Shown piece by piece: positions 1-8,638 of a DNA stretch of 64,000 bases; position 1 is the stretch's first letter; each line of letters opens with the position of its first letter. A program made the position numbers and the translations under genes. This stretch comes from Methylobacterium sp. Leaf465. GTDB taxonomy: Bacteria > Pseudomonadota > Alphaproteobacteria > Rhizobiales > Beijerinckiaceae. The DNA lies in assembly GCF_001424705.1 (NCBI RefSeq), contig NZ_LMRA01000006.1, forward strand, positions 1-64,000, written 5' to 3'. The notes beneath the pieces are model-generated. The model saw only the letters and a program-made list of their open reading frames with translations. It was not told the DNA's origin and did no database searches.

Positions 1-164
1 CGGTGTCGGGCTGCTCGTCGCTTCTGCCTGCGGCCGGCCCGCCGACAGGTCCACGATCTCGTAGCGGGCGAACGTCCCCTCGCTCGTGGACACGTCCGCC
101 CCCTCCACAACCGCCCCCGTCGTCGGGCCGGCCGCAGGCAGAAGCGACGAGCAGCCCGACACCG
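1..164. repeat. Perfect 41-bp inverted repeat (1-41 / 124-164) at the window edge
   Basis: Bases 1-41 are the exact reverse complement of 124-164. The match stops abruptly at 41/124, apart from a few chance matches just beyond. It starts exactly at base 1 and lies inside a lipoprotein coding region, where a 41-bp palindromic arm makes no coding sense. This is what a fold-back assembly end looks like. A genuine large hairpin is the alternative. Confidence 0.85.
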
Positions 165-240
165 TCAGGGCAGTGCCCAGAACGGTGCAGAGGGCCAAAG
201 GCAGTGCGCGCATGCGGGATCGCCTGTCGGTTTCTCTCAT
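1..240 (-). CDS. Polysaccharide export (Wza-like) lipoprotein, 5' fragment running off the window
   Basis: The first 80 codons of a minus-strand gene start at the ATG at 240 and stay open to base 1. The product begins with a basic stretch (MRETDRRSRMR), then a hydrophobic segment, then the lipobox V-S-G-C with the lipidated Cys at about residue 30, so it should be an outer-membrane lipoprotein. The following ARYEIVDLS segment resembles the mature N-terminus of Rhizobiales polysaccharide biosynthesis/export (Wza/ExoF-type) proteins, which form the outer-membrane channel for exopolysaccharide. The last 13-14 codons (bases 1-41) are an exact reverse complement of bases 124-164 of the same gene, so the tail SAGRPQAEATSSPTP is probably not real. 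Family assignment is an inference from a short stretch. Confidence 0.55.
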   Translation of the reverse strand, partial: MRETDRRSRMRALPLALCTVLGTALTVSGCSSLLPAAGPTTGAVVEGADVSTSEGTFARYEIVDLSAGRPQAEATSSPTP

Positions 241-453
241 GGGCTGCCTAGACCATCGCCGGGTCCCTGTCCGTGGCGGCCGGGACACAGTCTCGCGGTG
301 AGCACCCGTCGGCCGCCAGCCGTCCCCACTACCCACGTCTTTCCCAAAAAATCGTGTCCGAGACGATACTTGAAAGAAGCAACGCGATGTGCGTTCTCGT
401 CGGGGAGGCAACAGTGAATTTGCCTGACCTGGGTTTCGGCAGAACCGGATTCG

Positions 454-1782
454 ATGACAGCGTCGTTTGACTACACACCTCCTGGGCTAGCCCAGGGTGT
501 TCCGGGATCGGTCCGACGACGGCACGTCTTTTATATTCCGGGTTACGATCCTGAGGGCAGCAGCCGCTACCGTATGCTGTTCGTCCGAGAGCTGGCCCGC
601 TACGCCAAGCGGTTCGGAGAGCCGAAACGCACGGTAACCGCTGCGCATCTCAGCGCCGACGGGCTGGTTCAGAGCTGGCGCGTGGCCGGCCAGCCTGCCA
701 CGCAGGGGGCCGAGACCACCTACGACGTGCTCCTCTGGGACGACATCGTCCGCGCGGACTTCCGGCGCCGGCGTCCGGTCAGCGTCGCCCTCCTGGTCCT
801 CGGCACGCTCCAGACCATCGTCTCCGGCCTGATGCTGCGATTCTACCGGCTGAACTGGAAGTACGGCAACGTCATCCTCTACCCGCTGGTGATGGTCCTG
901 CTCCTCGCCCTGTGCACCCTGGCCATCGCCGCCTTCGTGCATGCCCATCTGGGAACGGCCTTCGGGCACAGCCTCGGGTGGCCGCTCTGGGTGACGCTGC
1001 CGGCAGGCCTCCTCATCGGCCTCGCCTGGATCAAGGCGATGGAAGCCGTCCTCAACCGGATCTTCTTCTGGCAGCTCCTGAACGACTGGGTCTTCAACTG
1101 GCAGCACGGCCAGGGCCGGCGGCCGGATTACAAGCGCCGGCTCGAGGCCTTCACCGCGCATGTCCTCGCCCGCTGCACCGCCCTGGCGGTCGGCGACCCG
1201 CCCGACGAGATCCTGATCCTCGGTCATTCCTCGGGAGCCCTGAGCGCCGTGGAGGTGACCGCCCGGGTGCTCGCCCACGATCCGCATCTCGGCACCGGAA
1301 CGACCACGCTCGCCCTCGTCACCCTGGGGTCCGGCCTGCCCCTGGTGGCGATGCAGGGCGGGGCCAAGGGGCTGCGCGGCGAGATCGCCAGTCTCGTGAC
1401 CTCGCAGCGCCTCGTCTGGGCCGACTTCCAGGCGCCCCAGGACTGGATGAACTTCCCCGGCTTCAACCCGGTGGTGCATCTGAAGCTCGACCTTCAGGGC
1501 CGGGCGGTCGCCAACCCCCTGGTGCGCTCGGCCCGGTTCCGCGAGATCATCAGCACGGAGACCTACCGGAAGGTGCGCTGGCGTCCGTTCCGGATGCACT
1601 TCCAGTTCCTCCTGGCCAACGACCGGCGCGGGTACTACGACTTCTTCGCGATGACCCTGGGCCCGCAGCGACTGCGCGAGCGGGCGCTCGCGCCCATCCT
1701 GCCCGACCCCGTATCGCCCGATCCCGCCTCGGCGCGGTCCGCGTCGCCCGGCGCCTGTCCGGGGACGCCGCTGGCCTCCTGA
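454..1782 (+). CDS. Membrane-associated alpha/beta-hydrolase-like protein
   Basis: A 442-residue protein. An N-terminal HVFYIPGYDP motif (about 24-33) resembles the oxyanion strand-loop of alpha/beta hydrolases. A G-H-S-S-G nucleophile elbow lies at 257-261, so Ser259 is the likely nucleophile. Between them sit three hydrophobic segments (about 109-129, 139-163, 174-195), so the hydrolase fold seems to be interrupted by a membrane hairpin. The C-terminus is Pro/Ser/Ala rich and probably disordered. The substrate cannot be read from sequence; a lipid or ester is plausible. It stands alone, divergent from the fragment at the window edge. Related uncharacterised proteins occur in Rhizobiales. 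The hydrolase fold is likely, the activity unknown. Confidence 0.7.
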   Translation: MTASFDYTPPGLAQGVPGSVRRRHVFYIPGYDPEGSSRYRMLFVRELARYAKRFGEPKRTVTAAHLSADGLVQSWRVAGQPATQGAETTYDVLLWDDIVRADFRRRRPVSVALLVLGTLQTIVSGLMLRFYRLNWKYGNVILYPLVMVLLLALCTLAIAAFVHAHLGTAFGHSLGWPLWVTLPAGLLIGLAWIKAMEAVLNRIFFWQLLNDWVFNWQHGQGRRPDYKRRLEAFTAHVLARCTALAVGDPPDEILILGHSSGALSAVEVTARVLAHDPHLGTGTTTLALVTLGSGLPLVAMQGGAKGLRGEIASLVTSQRLVWADFQAPQDWMNFPGFNPVVHLKLDLQGRAVANPLVRSARFREIISTETYRKVRWRPFRMHFQFLLANDRRGYYDFFAMTLGPQRLRERALAPILPDPVSPDPASARSASPGACPGTPLAS

Positions 1783-1895
1783 GGCCGGGGAAACCCGCCT
1801 TCGTCCGGCATGTTTCCGCACAGCCTCCGGGCGCCGCGGCCTGCTAAGAGGCCGGGGCCGGCCCGTCCGGGGCGGCTGCCAGGACGGGGCGCACG

Positions 1896-2450
1896 ATGTC
1901 ATCAGATCAGATTCCGGCGTCGGGCGGCAGGCCCAGGGTCCTCGTGGTGATGGGCGTCTCGGGCTCGGGCAAGAGCACGGTGGCGTCCCGGCTCGCCGAG
2001 CGCCTCGGCTGGACCTTCGTCGACGGCGACAGCTTCCATAGCCCCGGGCACGTGGCCAAGATGCGGGCCGGGCACCCCCTCGACGACGACGACCGCGCGC
2101 CCTGGCTCGCGGCGATCGGCGCCTGGATCGACACGCAGCTGCAGCACCGGACTCCCGGCGTGGTGGTCTGCTCGGCCCTGCGCCGGGCCTATCGCGACGT
2201 GCTGGTGCGCGGCCGGGAGGAGGTGCGGATCGTCTATCTGGCGGGCGACCGCCCCCTGATCGAGGGGCGCCTCGCGCGCCGGCAGGGGCACTTCATGCCG
2301 GCAGGCCTCCTCGACACCCAGTTCGCGATCCTGGAGCCGCCGGCCCCCGAGGAGAACGCCGTGGCGGTGGGCATCGATGCAGCCCCCGAGACCATCGTCG
2401 CAACGATCGTGGCCCGGTTGGGATTGGGGGAGGGCGCCCCGCAACCGTGA
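1896..2450 (+). CDS. gntK: Gluconokinase
   Basis: A 184-residue cytosolic kinase that phosphorylates D-gluconate to 6-phosphogluconate, the entry to the pentose-phosphate or Entner-Doudoroff pathways. The Walker A loop GVSGSGKST is at residues 20-28. It is followed by the family pattern VDGDSFH and the conserved LDDDDRAPWL segment, then CSALRRAYRD and ARRQGHFMPAGLLDTQFAILE, all typical of GntK. Length matches the family (160-190). The start has no strong Shine-Dalgarno. The stop overlaps the next gene by 4 bp (GTGA), so the two are probably translationally coupled. Confidence 0.95.
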   Translation: MSSDQIPASGGRPRVLVVMGVSGSGKSTVASRLAERLGWTFVDGDSFHSPGHVAKMRAGHPLDDDDRAPWLAAIGAWIDTQLQHRTPGVVVCSALRRAYRDVLVRGREEVRIVYLAGDRPLIEGRLARRQGHFMPAGLLDTQFAILEPPAPEENAVAVGIDAAPETIVATIVARLGLGEGAPQP

Positions 2451-3292
2451 GCCCCCCGAGTTCCATGCCCCCGTCCTCCGAACCGCTGCCCGCCGCGATC
2501 GCCCTGGTGATCTCGGACGTGGACGGCACCCTGGTGACCACCGACAAGCGTCTGACGCCCGCGACCCGCGCGGCCGTGCGGCGGCTGGAGGCGGCGGGCA
2601 TCGCCTTCACAATCGCGTCGAGCCGGCCGCCCGTGGGTCTGAGGTCGCTGGTGGCCGAGCTCGGCCTCACCCTGCCGATGGGGGCCTATAACGGCAGCAC
2701 CCTGGTCGCCCCCGATCTCACCCTCCTGTCGGAGACGCTGATCCCGGCCGAGACCGCCCGCGAGGCCGTGCGGCGCTTCGCCGAGGCCGGTCTCGCCACC
2801 TGGGTGTTCGCCCGCGGGCAGTGGAACCTCACCGATCCGCAGGGGCCCTACACCGACCTCGAGCGCCGGACCCTGCAGGCCGAGCCGAACGTGGTCGCGG
2901 ACCTCGAACCGCTCCTGGACCAAGCCGCCAAGATCGTCGGCGTCAGCGCCGATGCGGCGCACCTGGAGGCCTGCGAGACGGAGACCGCCGCGGCGCTGAC
3001 GGGGCGAGCCGACGTCCATCGCTCGCAGGCCTACTATCTCGACGTGACGCCGCCCGGCTCCGGCAAGGCCGCCTTCGTGGATGCCATGAGCCGGCATCTC
3101 GGCCTCGACCACGCCCGGATCGCGACCCTGGGCGACGCGGCCAACGACGTACCGATGTTCGCCCGGAGCGGATTTTCCGTTGCGATGGGCAACGCCGCGC
3201 CAGCCGTCCAGGCCGCGGCGCGGGCCGTCACGGCCACGAACGATGCGGACGGGTTCGCGAAAGCCATCGACGAATTCATTTTGCGGCGCTGA
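2447..3292 (+). CDS. Cof-type HAD-superfamily sugar-phosphate phosphatase
   Basis: A 281-residue protein with HAD motif I D-V-D-G-T at residues 24-28 (Asp24 nucleophile, Asp26 acid/base), a motif III lysine in PGSGKAAF, and motif IV LGDAANDVPMF near the C-terminus. The large insert between motifs is the C2 cap of the Cof/YbiV subfamily, whose members hydrolyse sugar phosphates, FMN or phosphoglycolate. The GTG start overlaps the gluconokinase stop. An in-frame ATG at 2465 (residue 7) is the alternative. Coupling to gntK suggests a role in sugar-phosphate turnover, but the substrate is not determined. Confidence 0.88.
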   Translation: MSPPSSMPPSSEPLPAAIALVISDVDGTLVTTDKRLTPATRAAVRRLEAAGIAFTIASSRPPVGLRSLVAELGLTLPMGAYNGSTLVAPDLTLLSETLIPAETAREAVRRFAEAGLATWVFARGQWNLTDPQGPYTDLERRTLQAEPNVVADLEPLLDQAAKIVGVSADAAHLEACETETAAALTGRADVHRSQAYYLDVTPPGSGKAAFVDAMSRHLGLDHARIATLGDAANDVPMFARSGFSVAMGNAAPAVQAAARAVTATNDADGFAKAIDEFILRR

Positions 3293-3505
3293 GGCGGTCC
3301 GCGCGCCGTCGCCCTTCCGATGCTGCGAGGCCCTTGGCAACATTGGCGAATCGCTTTGGATACAATTCGGACACGGCGGCGGCGACTGTGCCATGTGCGA
3401 CACAGCACATGGGGAAACGGTCACGCTCGGCCTGCCGGAGCCGCTTTCCGGCCTCAATTAGCCCGGACCTTGACCGTCCAAGAACAAGGACGATCCGGGT
3501 CTCCG

Positions 3506-4402
3506 ATGAACCAGCGCTTCCTGCTCCTCGCCATCGCCGCGGTCGCCCTCCCGTGCGGGATGCTCCCGGCCGGCGCGGCCCTGGCCCAGGGTGCGGCGGC
3601 GCGGGACAACATCGATGCCCTGATCGAGCAGCAGGCCAAGGCCAACGGGGTGCCGTCGAGCTTCGTCCACCAGGTCGTCAAGCGCGAGAGCAACTACAAC
3701 CCGAACGCGAAGGGCGGAAGCGCCCTCGGGCTCATGCAGATCAAGCATGCGACCGCCCGGGGCCTCGGCTACCAGGGGGATGCGGCGGGCCTGTTCGACC
3801 CGCGGGTGAACCTCCGCTACGGCATCGCCTACCTCGCCGGCGCCTACCGGGCCGCCAAGGGCGACATCGCCCAGGCCTACAACTTCTACAATCGGGGCTA
3901 CTACTACGCCGCCAAGCGCCTCGGCATCGAGACCAGCGCCCCCGAGGATCTCGAGACGCCGAAATCCGGCGAGGCCTTCTCCAACGCCTTCGCCCGCGCC
4001 GACAGCCCCGCCGTCATCGCCGCCAACACCGCTCTCGCCTACGCCCCGAGCCCCGCCGCCAATGGCGTTCCCACCGAGACGGTCGCGGTGCCGCTGCCGC
4101 CCCGCAGGCCCGCATCCCTCGCCGGTCTCGGCACGGTCGCGGTCGCGGCCCTGGCGCCGGCCGACGCCGCCCCCCCGGCATCCGCGGCGGCCATCAGCCC
4201 CCATCCCGGCGTCGTCCCGGGCATGACCCAGGCCGGCGCCCAGGTCGAGGCCGTCTTCACGGAGTCGATCGAAGTTCCGCTGCCGCCCCGCCGTCCGTCG
4301 GCGCCGGCCCTGGCCGCGGTCGGCCGGCCGGGGGTGGCGAAGAAGGCCCCGGTGGCCGGCACCGTGCTCGAGGCCTCGGCCCTGCCGGCCGCAGCGCAGT
4401 AG
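3506..4402 (+). CDS. Periplasmic lytic transglycosylase (SLT domain)
   Basis: A 298-residue exported protein. The ATG at 3506 places a clean signal peptide at the N-terminus (cleavage near ALA-QG, residue 27). A longer in-frame extension upstream lacks one, so this start is preferred. The SLT domain spans about residues 33-150. Catalytic Glu61 is in KRESNYNP, followed by SALGLMQI and the AYNFYNRGYYYAAKRL end motif, so it should cleave peptidoglycan glycan strands to 1,6-anhydro products. The C-terminal half is a low-complexity Ala/Pro tail containing the octapeptide VPLPPRRP twice (about 190 and 260), perhaps a cell-wall or protein-docking motif. It is monocistronic. Confidence 0.9.
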   Translation: MNQRFLLLAIAAVALPCGMLPAGAALAQGAAARDNIDALIEQQAKANGVPSSFVHQVVKRESNYNPNAKGGSALGLMQIKHATARGLGYQGDAAGLFDPRVNLRYGIAYLAGAYRAAKGDIAQAYNFYNRGYYYAAKRLGIETSAPEDLETPKSGEAFSNAFARADSPAVIAANTALAYAPSPAANGVPTETVAVPLPPRRPASLAGLGTVAVAALAPADAAPPASAAAISPHPGVVPGMTQAGAQVEAVFTESIEVPLPPRRPSAPALAAVGRPGVAKKAPVAGTVLEASALPAAAQ

Positions 4403-4788
4403 GCCGTCCCGCCCTCGCTCCTCCCGCGCGGCGTTTGCGCGCAAGGGCAGTCCCTGACCGTCACGGCTCGACGGAGACGGCACCGAACCGATTCTCCGGG
4501 TTTCCCCCGTTCTGGTGCCCCTGACCGCTTGCGTCGGACCGCGCCTCGCCTCACATGGTGCAATGCGAAGCAGCGTGCTTGGGCTCGGTTCGGCCCCCTC
4601 GCGGCAACGATCCAAGGGCACTGTTCCGCCATCGAAGTTCCGCGTTGTTGCATTTTGACAGATTCGAAACGCTGAAGCTGGGCATAATATTTCCATATCC
4701 GGGAGCATAGTGCCGGTATCGACCCCCTGTTGTGGCACCCTGCGTGCGGGCTTCAGCCCGACCGCGAACCGAGGAAACGGACGACGGC
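4403..4788. other. Intergenic region without a gene (386 bp)
   Basis: No credible coding region. It contains an AT-richer patch at about 4640-4715 just upstream of the regulator at 4789, including TTGACA and, 24 bp later, TAATAT. That spacing is too wide for a standard sigma-70 promoter, but the patch is the likely promoter zone. TGCA tetranucleotides occur near 4562 and 4653. TGCA is the core of known BzdR operators, but two copies 90 bp apart are weak evidence of autoregulation. Confidence 0.35.
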
Positions 4789-5679
4789 ATGGCCGGCGCG
4801 GTAGAACAAGAATCGACCTTCCTGGCTGATCTCGGCCGGCGGGTTCGTCATGCCCGGACCGTGCGGGGCCTGTCGCGCAAGCTCCTCTCGCAGACCTCCG
4901 GTCTGTCGGAGCGCTACATCGCGCAGCTCGAGAGCGGGCAGGGCAACGTCTCGATCATCCTGCTGCGCCGGGTCGCCAACGCGATGGGCGTGCGCCTGGA
5001 CGACCTGATCGCCGGGCAGGAGACCCTGCCGGACTGGCACGTGATCCGCGATCTCCTCGGCAACGCGTCGCCGGAGCAGATCGCCCTGGCCAAGGGCATC
5101 CTGTCGGGCCAGTCCTCGGCCAGCGGCGAGGCTCCGCAGCCGCGCGTCGCGGTGATCGGCCTGCGGGGCGCCGGCAAGTCGACCCTCGGCCGCCGGGTCG
5201 CCGATCGCCTGGGCTGGACCTTCGTCGAACTCAACGCCGAGATCGAGCGCGAGAACGCGCTCTCGGTGAAGGAGATCTTCGCGATCTACGGACAGGAGGG
5301 CTACCGCCGCCTGGAGCAGGCGGCCCTGCGCCGCCTCACCGAGCATCCCGGTCCCCTCGTGCTCGCCACCAGCGGCGGCATCGTCGCGGAGCCTCTGACC
5401 TACGACCTGCTCCTCCAGGCCTTCTTCACGATCTGGCTGCGGGCTCGGCCAGAGGAGCACATGCAGCGCGTGCGCGACCAGGGCGAACTCACCACCACCG
5501 GCGACCACCCCTCGGCCATGCAGGAACTGCGCGCCGTCCTGGCCAGCCGCGAGCCGCTCTATGCCCGCGCCTCGTCGGTCGTCGACACCTCCGACGTGCC
5601 GGTCGACGTGATGGTCGACCGCCTGGCCGAGGCCATCGAGGCGCGCTTCGGCACCCTCGACCACCGCCGCAGCGCCTGA
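4789..5679 (+). CDS. BzdR/BoxR-type regulator: HTH fused to shikimate-kinase-like domain
   Basis: A 296-residue protein with an N-terminal XRE-type helix-turn-helix (about 15-72, including LSRKLLSQTSGLSERYIAQLESG). It is joined to a shikimate-kinase fold with Walker A GLRGAGKS at 124-131 and the shikimate-kinase-like TSGGIVAE segment. This exact fusion defines BzdR/BoxR regulators, which sense benzoyl-CoA through the kinase-like domain and repress benzoate catabolism. The ATG at 4789 is chosen because GAGGAAACGG lies just upstream. No box or bzd genes adjoin it, so it acts in trans or has another ligand. Shikimate kinase activity is unlikely. Confidence 0.88.
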   Translation: MAGAVEQESTFLADLGRRVRHARTVRGLSRKLLSQTSGLSERYIAQLESGQGNVSIILLRRVANAMGVRLDDLIAGQETLPDWHVIRDLLGNASPEQIALAKGILSGQSSASGEAPQPRVAVIGLRGAGKSTLGRRVADRLGWTFVELNAEIERENALSVKEIFAIYGQEGYRRLEQAALRRLTEHPGPLVLATSGGIVAEPLTYDLLLQAFFTIWLRARPEEHMQRVRDQGELTTTGDHPSAMQELRAVLASREPLYARASSVVDTSDVPVDVMVDRLAEAIEARFGTLDHRRSA

Positions 5680-5922
5680 CGGCTCGGGCCCGACCGATCG
5701 GACCGGGACAGCGTGCGCTCTTGATCGGGCGTGCGATGCGCACCAAGCTATGGGATGCGCGGTCCGGCACCGGTTTCCTCTGCCGGACCCCGTGACGACA
5801 GACACGACCATTCCGGAACGCCGCGCGGCGGGAGCAGAAACCCACTGACGCGGCATGACCCGCGCGTCGGGTGGCGGCGCGCTTCGGCCCCACGCGACGC
5901 GCCCGGCCCAGAGGAGGCCCCG

Positions 5923-6780
5923 ATGTCCGCCAGCCCCTTCCCCATCGCCGCGAAAGGCGCCGAGCCGCTGGCGGTCTGCGATCCGATCTGGGCGCGCCTG
6001 CGGGCCGAGGCCGAGGCGATCGTGCGCGAGGAGCCGCAGCTCGCCTCGTTCATCGTGGCGACCGTCCTCAACCATACCTCGCTGGAGGGCGCCGTGGCGC
6101 ACCGCGTGGCGGCCCGGCTCGGACATGCCTCGCTGCCGGCCGAGCTCATCGCCCACGGCTTCTTCGAGGCGATCACCGCCGAGCCGAGCCTCGGCCAGGA
6201 TTTTCGCGCCGACATCGCCGCCGTGCTCGATCGTGACCCGGCCACCAGCCGGGCCATCGAGCCGGTGCTGTACTTCAAGGGCTTCCACGCCATCCAGGCC
6301 CATCGCCTTGCCCACTGGTACTGGACGGCCGGGCGGCGCGACCTTGCCCTCTACCTCCAGAGCCGGTCCTCCGAGGTGTTCCAGACGGACATCCATCCGC
6401 AGGCCCGGATCGGGCGCGGCATCTTCCTCGACCATGCCACCGGCCTCGTGGTCGGCTCCACGGCGGTGATCGAGGACGATGTCTCGATCCTCCACGCCGT
6501 CACCCTGGGGGGCACCGGCAAGCAGGGCAGCGACCGTCACCCCAAGATCCGCCACGGCGTGATGATCGGCGCGGGTGCCAAGATCCTGGGCAACATCGAG
6601 GTCGGGGCCTGCGCCCGCATCGCCGCCGGCTCGGTGGTGCTGCGCCCGGTGCCGGCCAACACCACCGTGGTCGGCGTGCCCGCCCGCGTGGTCGGCACCG
6701 CCGGTTGCGCCGAGCCGTCGCGGGCCATGGACCAGCTCGTCGCCATGGACCAGTTCATTCACATGGCCGAGGGCATCTGA
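5923..6780 (+). CDS. cysE: Serine O-acetyltransferase
   Basis: A 285-residue enzyme that acetylates L-serine with acetyl-CoA to O-acetylserine, the committed step of cysteine synthesis. The N-terminal helical domain (about 1-150) is followed by left-handed beta-helix hexapeptide repeats (from about QTDIHPQARIGRGIFLDHATG). It carries the expected active-site pattern DHATG...STAVIEDDVSILHAVTLGGTGK and a C-terminal tail. The start follows a GAGGAGG-type ribosome site at 5911-5917. It is slightly longer than E. coli CysE (273), within the family range. Monocistronic. Confidence 0.95.
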   Translation: MSASPFPIAAKGAEPLAVCDPIWARLRAEAEAIVREEPQLASFIVATVLNHTSLEGAVAHRVAARLGHASLPAELIAHGFFEAITAEPSLGQDFRADIAAVLDRDPATSRAIEPVLYFKGFHAIQAHRLAHWYWTAGRRDLALYLQSRSSEVFQTDIHPQARIGRGIFLDHATGLVVGSTAVIEDDVSILHAVTLGGTGKQGSDRHPKIRHGVMIGAGAKILGNIEVGACARIAAGSVVLRPVPANTTVVGVPARVVGTAGCAEPSRAMDQLVAMDQFIHMAEGI

Positions 6781-6944
6781 CGGCGCGCCCGGCACGCCGG
6801 GATCGATCCGAAGCCCGGCTTGCCCATCCTCCGATGGCGTGGCAAGCGGAGGCCAGCCCGGCCCCGGCCGCCGGCAGGCCCTCGGGGCCGCCGCGCGCGA
6901 CCGGCCATGAGCCGGAGACGACCCGAACGCGAGAGGCGATCAGC

Positions 6945-7157
6945 GTGAACAAGACCGACATTGTGAAGGTGCAGGACTACCTCCGCCGGACCTTCGCCAA
7001 CACCAACATCCGCCTCGTTCCTCGTCCCAAGAAGGACGATTCGGCCGAGGTCTATATCGGCGAGGAATTCCTCGGCGTGGTCTCGGTGGACGACGAGGAC
7101 GGCGACCGCTCGTTCAACTTCGCCATGGCGATCCTGGACATCGATCTCGAGGATTGA
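6945..7157 (+). CDS. DUF3126 small conserved protein
   Basis: A 70-residue protein from a GTG start at 6945. The body, TDIVKVQDYLRRTF...VYIGEEFLGVVSVDDEDGDRSFNFAMAILDIDL, matches the DUF3126 family found throughout Rhizobiales, usually downstream of cysE as here. It is acidic and soluble with no signal peptide. No function is known. Upstream in-frame sequence is Arg/Pro-rich and unlike the family, so the short form is preferred. Confidence 0.85.
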   Translation: MNKTDIVKVQDYLRRTFANTNIRLVPRPKKDDSAEVYIGEEFLGVVSVDDEDGDRSFNFAMAILDIDLED

Positions 7158-7301
7158 GGGCCCCTGCCTGCCGCGGGGCCCCGACAGGCCGCACCGGCCT
7201 GTGCGTGGATTTAACCCTGACGGCAGGAAACCCTTAACGTTTCGTAAACGACGCGGCACAGTGCGCGCCACATCGCCTCTCGATGGTGGAGCGTTCGCGT
7301 C

Positions 7302-7631
7302 ATGACCCTCAGCCCCTCGGCCCTCGATTCCCTGCAGACCCTCTGCGTCGGTCTCGCCCTCTCGGGCCTCCTCGCCAGCGCCTTCGAGCTGTTCACGGAG
7401 CGTCGCGCGAGCTTCAGCCTGCTGGAGCGCGGCGGCGTCACGGCCGTGGCGGCCCTGCCGATGCTGGCCTTCGGTGCACCCTTCATCATCCTGCGGAACA
7501 CCGTGCGTGGCCGCCGGCTGGAGCGCCGCCCGATTCCCTTCGTGATGATCGCCACGATGATCGCCTGCGGCTGGAGCCTGATGTCGGGCCGCGTCGCCCT
7601 CGACCTCGCGCACCTGATCGCGGGCGTCTGA
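7302..7631 (+). CDS. Small integral membrane protein, conserved in Rhizobiales
   Basis: A 109-residue protein with three hydrophobic stretches (about 12-28, 45-65, 82-105) separated by basic loops (TERRAS, RGRRLERR), consistent with three membrane helices. I recognise it only as a conserved hypothetical (it looks like DUF6949-type proteins). It has a GGAG-type ribosome site at about 7285-7290, is monocistronic, and converges on a transglutaminase-like gene across a hairpin. Confidence 0.7.
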   Translation: MTLSPSALDSLQTLCVGLALSGLLASAFELFTERRASFSLLERGGVTAVAALPMLAFGAPFIILRNTVRGRRLERRPIPFVMIATMIACGWSLMSGRVALDLAHLIAGV

Positions 7632-7696
7632 GCGCCCGCCGCCGGCCCCGCGGTTTCCGGACGGGTCCCGGCCAACATCTGGAACCACCGACGCAG

Positions 7697-7724
7697 AAAG
7701 GGCGCCCCTCCGGAGGCGGCCTTT
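7697..7724. terminator. Bidirectional hairpin between convergent genes
   Basis: The stem AAAGG-G-CGCC...GGCG-G-CCTTT has one G/G mismatch and carries T/A tracts at both ends. It lies between the convergent genes ending at 7631 (+) and 7747 (-) and can serve both. Confidence 0.5.
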
Positions 7725-7746
7725 CGCGTGCCGACGGGAGCCGCCC

Positions 7747-8433
7747 TCAGCGGTTGGCGGTGGCCACCGGGGATGCCCCGCCGTTCAGGGTGACCCAGGC
7801 CAGACCATCCTGCCCCTCGCGTTTGATGAAGGTGTAGCCGGTGCGCGGGCCGGACAGGACCGCATTGGTCTTGTTGTCGAGGATCAGGTCGCCGCGATCG
7901 GTGCGGACCATCAGGACCGCGTGGCCCTCGCCGATCTCGTCGATGACCACGGTCATGCGCAGGGCCCGGCGCGGCAGGCCGCGCTCCACCAGCATCCGGC
8001 GCTTGAGGAGCTGGTAGTCCTCGCAGTCGCCGAAGCCGTCGTCGGGATAATCCCAGCGGTCGACGACCCCCCAATGGGCGAGGTCGGTGATCGGCTTGAT
8101 CCGGGCGTTCACCCGCCGATTGACGCGGTTCAGCAGGTCGCGGATGCGCGGCGTGAGGGCGATGACGGCCGGCTGCGTCGTGTCGACGGTGCATTCGGCG
8201 GGCATCCGGGCGCAGAAGGCGGTCCAGGCGGCGACGGGGCGAGCGGGGGCGCCTTCCTCCAGGGCCGAGGCATCGGGCAGGGCCGCGACGGTCTGAGCCT
8301 CGGTGCTGGCACCGCCGATGAGCAGGATGGTCCCGACGAGGCCGAACTGCACCGTGCGGGCGAGGCGTCGCCGAAGTCTCCCACGCGGCCCGTGCGGCAG
8401 TCCCTCGACGCTTCGCAGTATCGCGTGCCGCAT
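7747..8433 (-). CDS. Transglutaminase-like cysteine peptidase (BTLCP family), copy 1
   Basis: A 228-residue exported protein. The ATG at 8433 gives a basic N-terminus and a hydrophobic signal segment; an in-frame TTG at 8469 is an alternative. The bacterial transglutaminase-like cysteine proteinase (DUF920) core shows the catalytic triad in order: Cys in FGDCEDYQLLK, His in GEGHAVLMV, Asp in DLILDNKT. LapG is the studied member of this fold. It processes adhesins under c-di-GMP control and has a WGxxDxW-type segment like HWGVVDRWDYP here. No LapD-like partner is nearby. A close paralogue follows at 8639-9262. Confidence 0.88.
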   Translation of the reverse strand: MRHAILRSVEGLPHGPRGRLRRRLARTVQFGLVGTILLIGGASTEAQTVAALPDASALEEGAPARPVAAWTAFCARMPAECTVDTTQPAVIALTPRIRDLLNRVNRRVNARIKPITDLAHWGVVDRWDYPDDGFGDCEDYQLLKRRMLVERGLPRRALRMTVVIDEIGEGHAVLMVRTDRGDLILDNKTNAVLSGPRTGYTFIKREGQDGLAWVTLNGGASPVATANR

Positions 8434-8638
8434 GCCGGTCGCCCTGCCATCCCGCTGGTGGAGCGACAAGGTTTACACGGGAACGATCCAGGCTCAATCG
8501 GAAAGTTAAACCCGCGTTAACGCGCACCGGGGCGCGTTGGTTCCCTACGGGTTCGTGCGACGAGAGGATGCTTCCGGATCGCGCCACGCCGTCGGGACGG
8601 CCGGTGCCCGCGAGCCCGTTCGGCCTCCACCGGGACGC

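Noticed and set aside
487-1902. Long opposite-strand open frame across the hydrolase-like gene
   Set aside because: High GC creates long shadow frames. The translation is Arg/Gly/Pro-rich without domains, while the plus-strand frame has a coherent protein.
4655-4701. TTGACA ... TAATAT as a promoter for the BzdR-type regulator
   Set aside because: The spacing is 24 bp, too long for sigma-70; kept only as a note on the intergenic region.
4789-5679. Shikimate kinase (aroK) annotation
   Set aside because: The N-terminal helix-turn-helix fusion is characteristic of BzdR/BoxR regulators, not of the biosynthetic enzyme.
7184-7202. Hairpin after the DUF3126 gene
   Set aside because: Only a 7-bp stem and no T-run; too weak to call a terminator.
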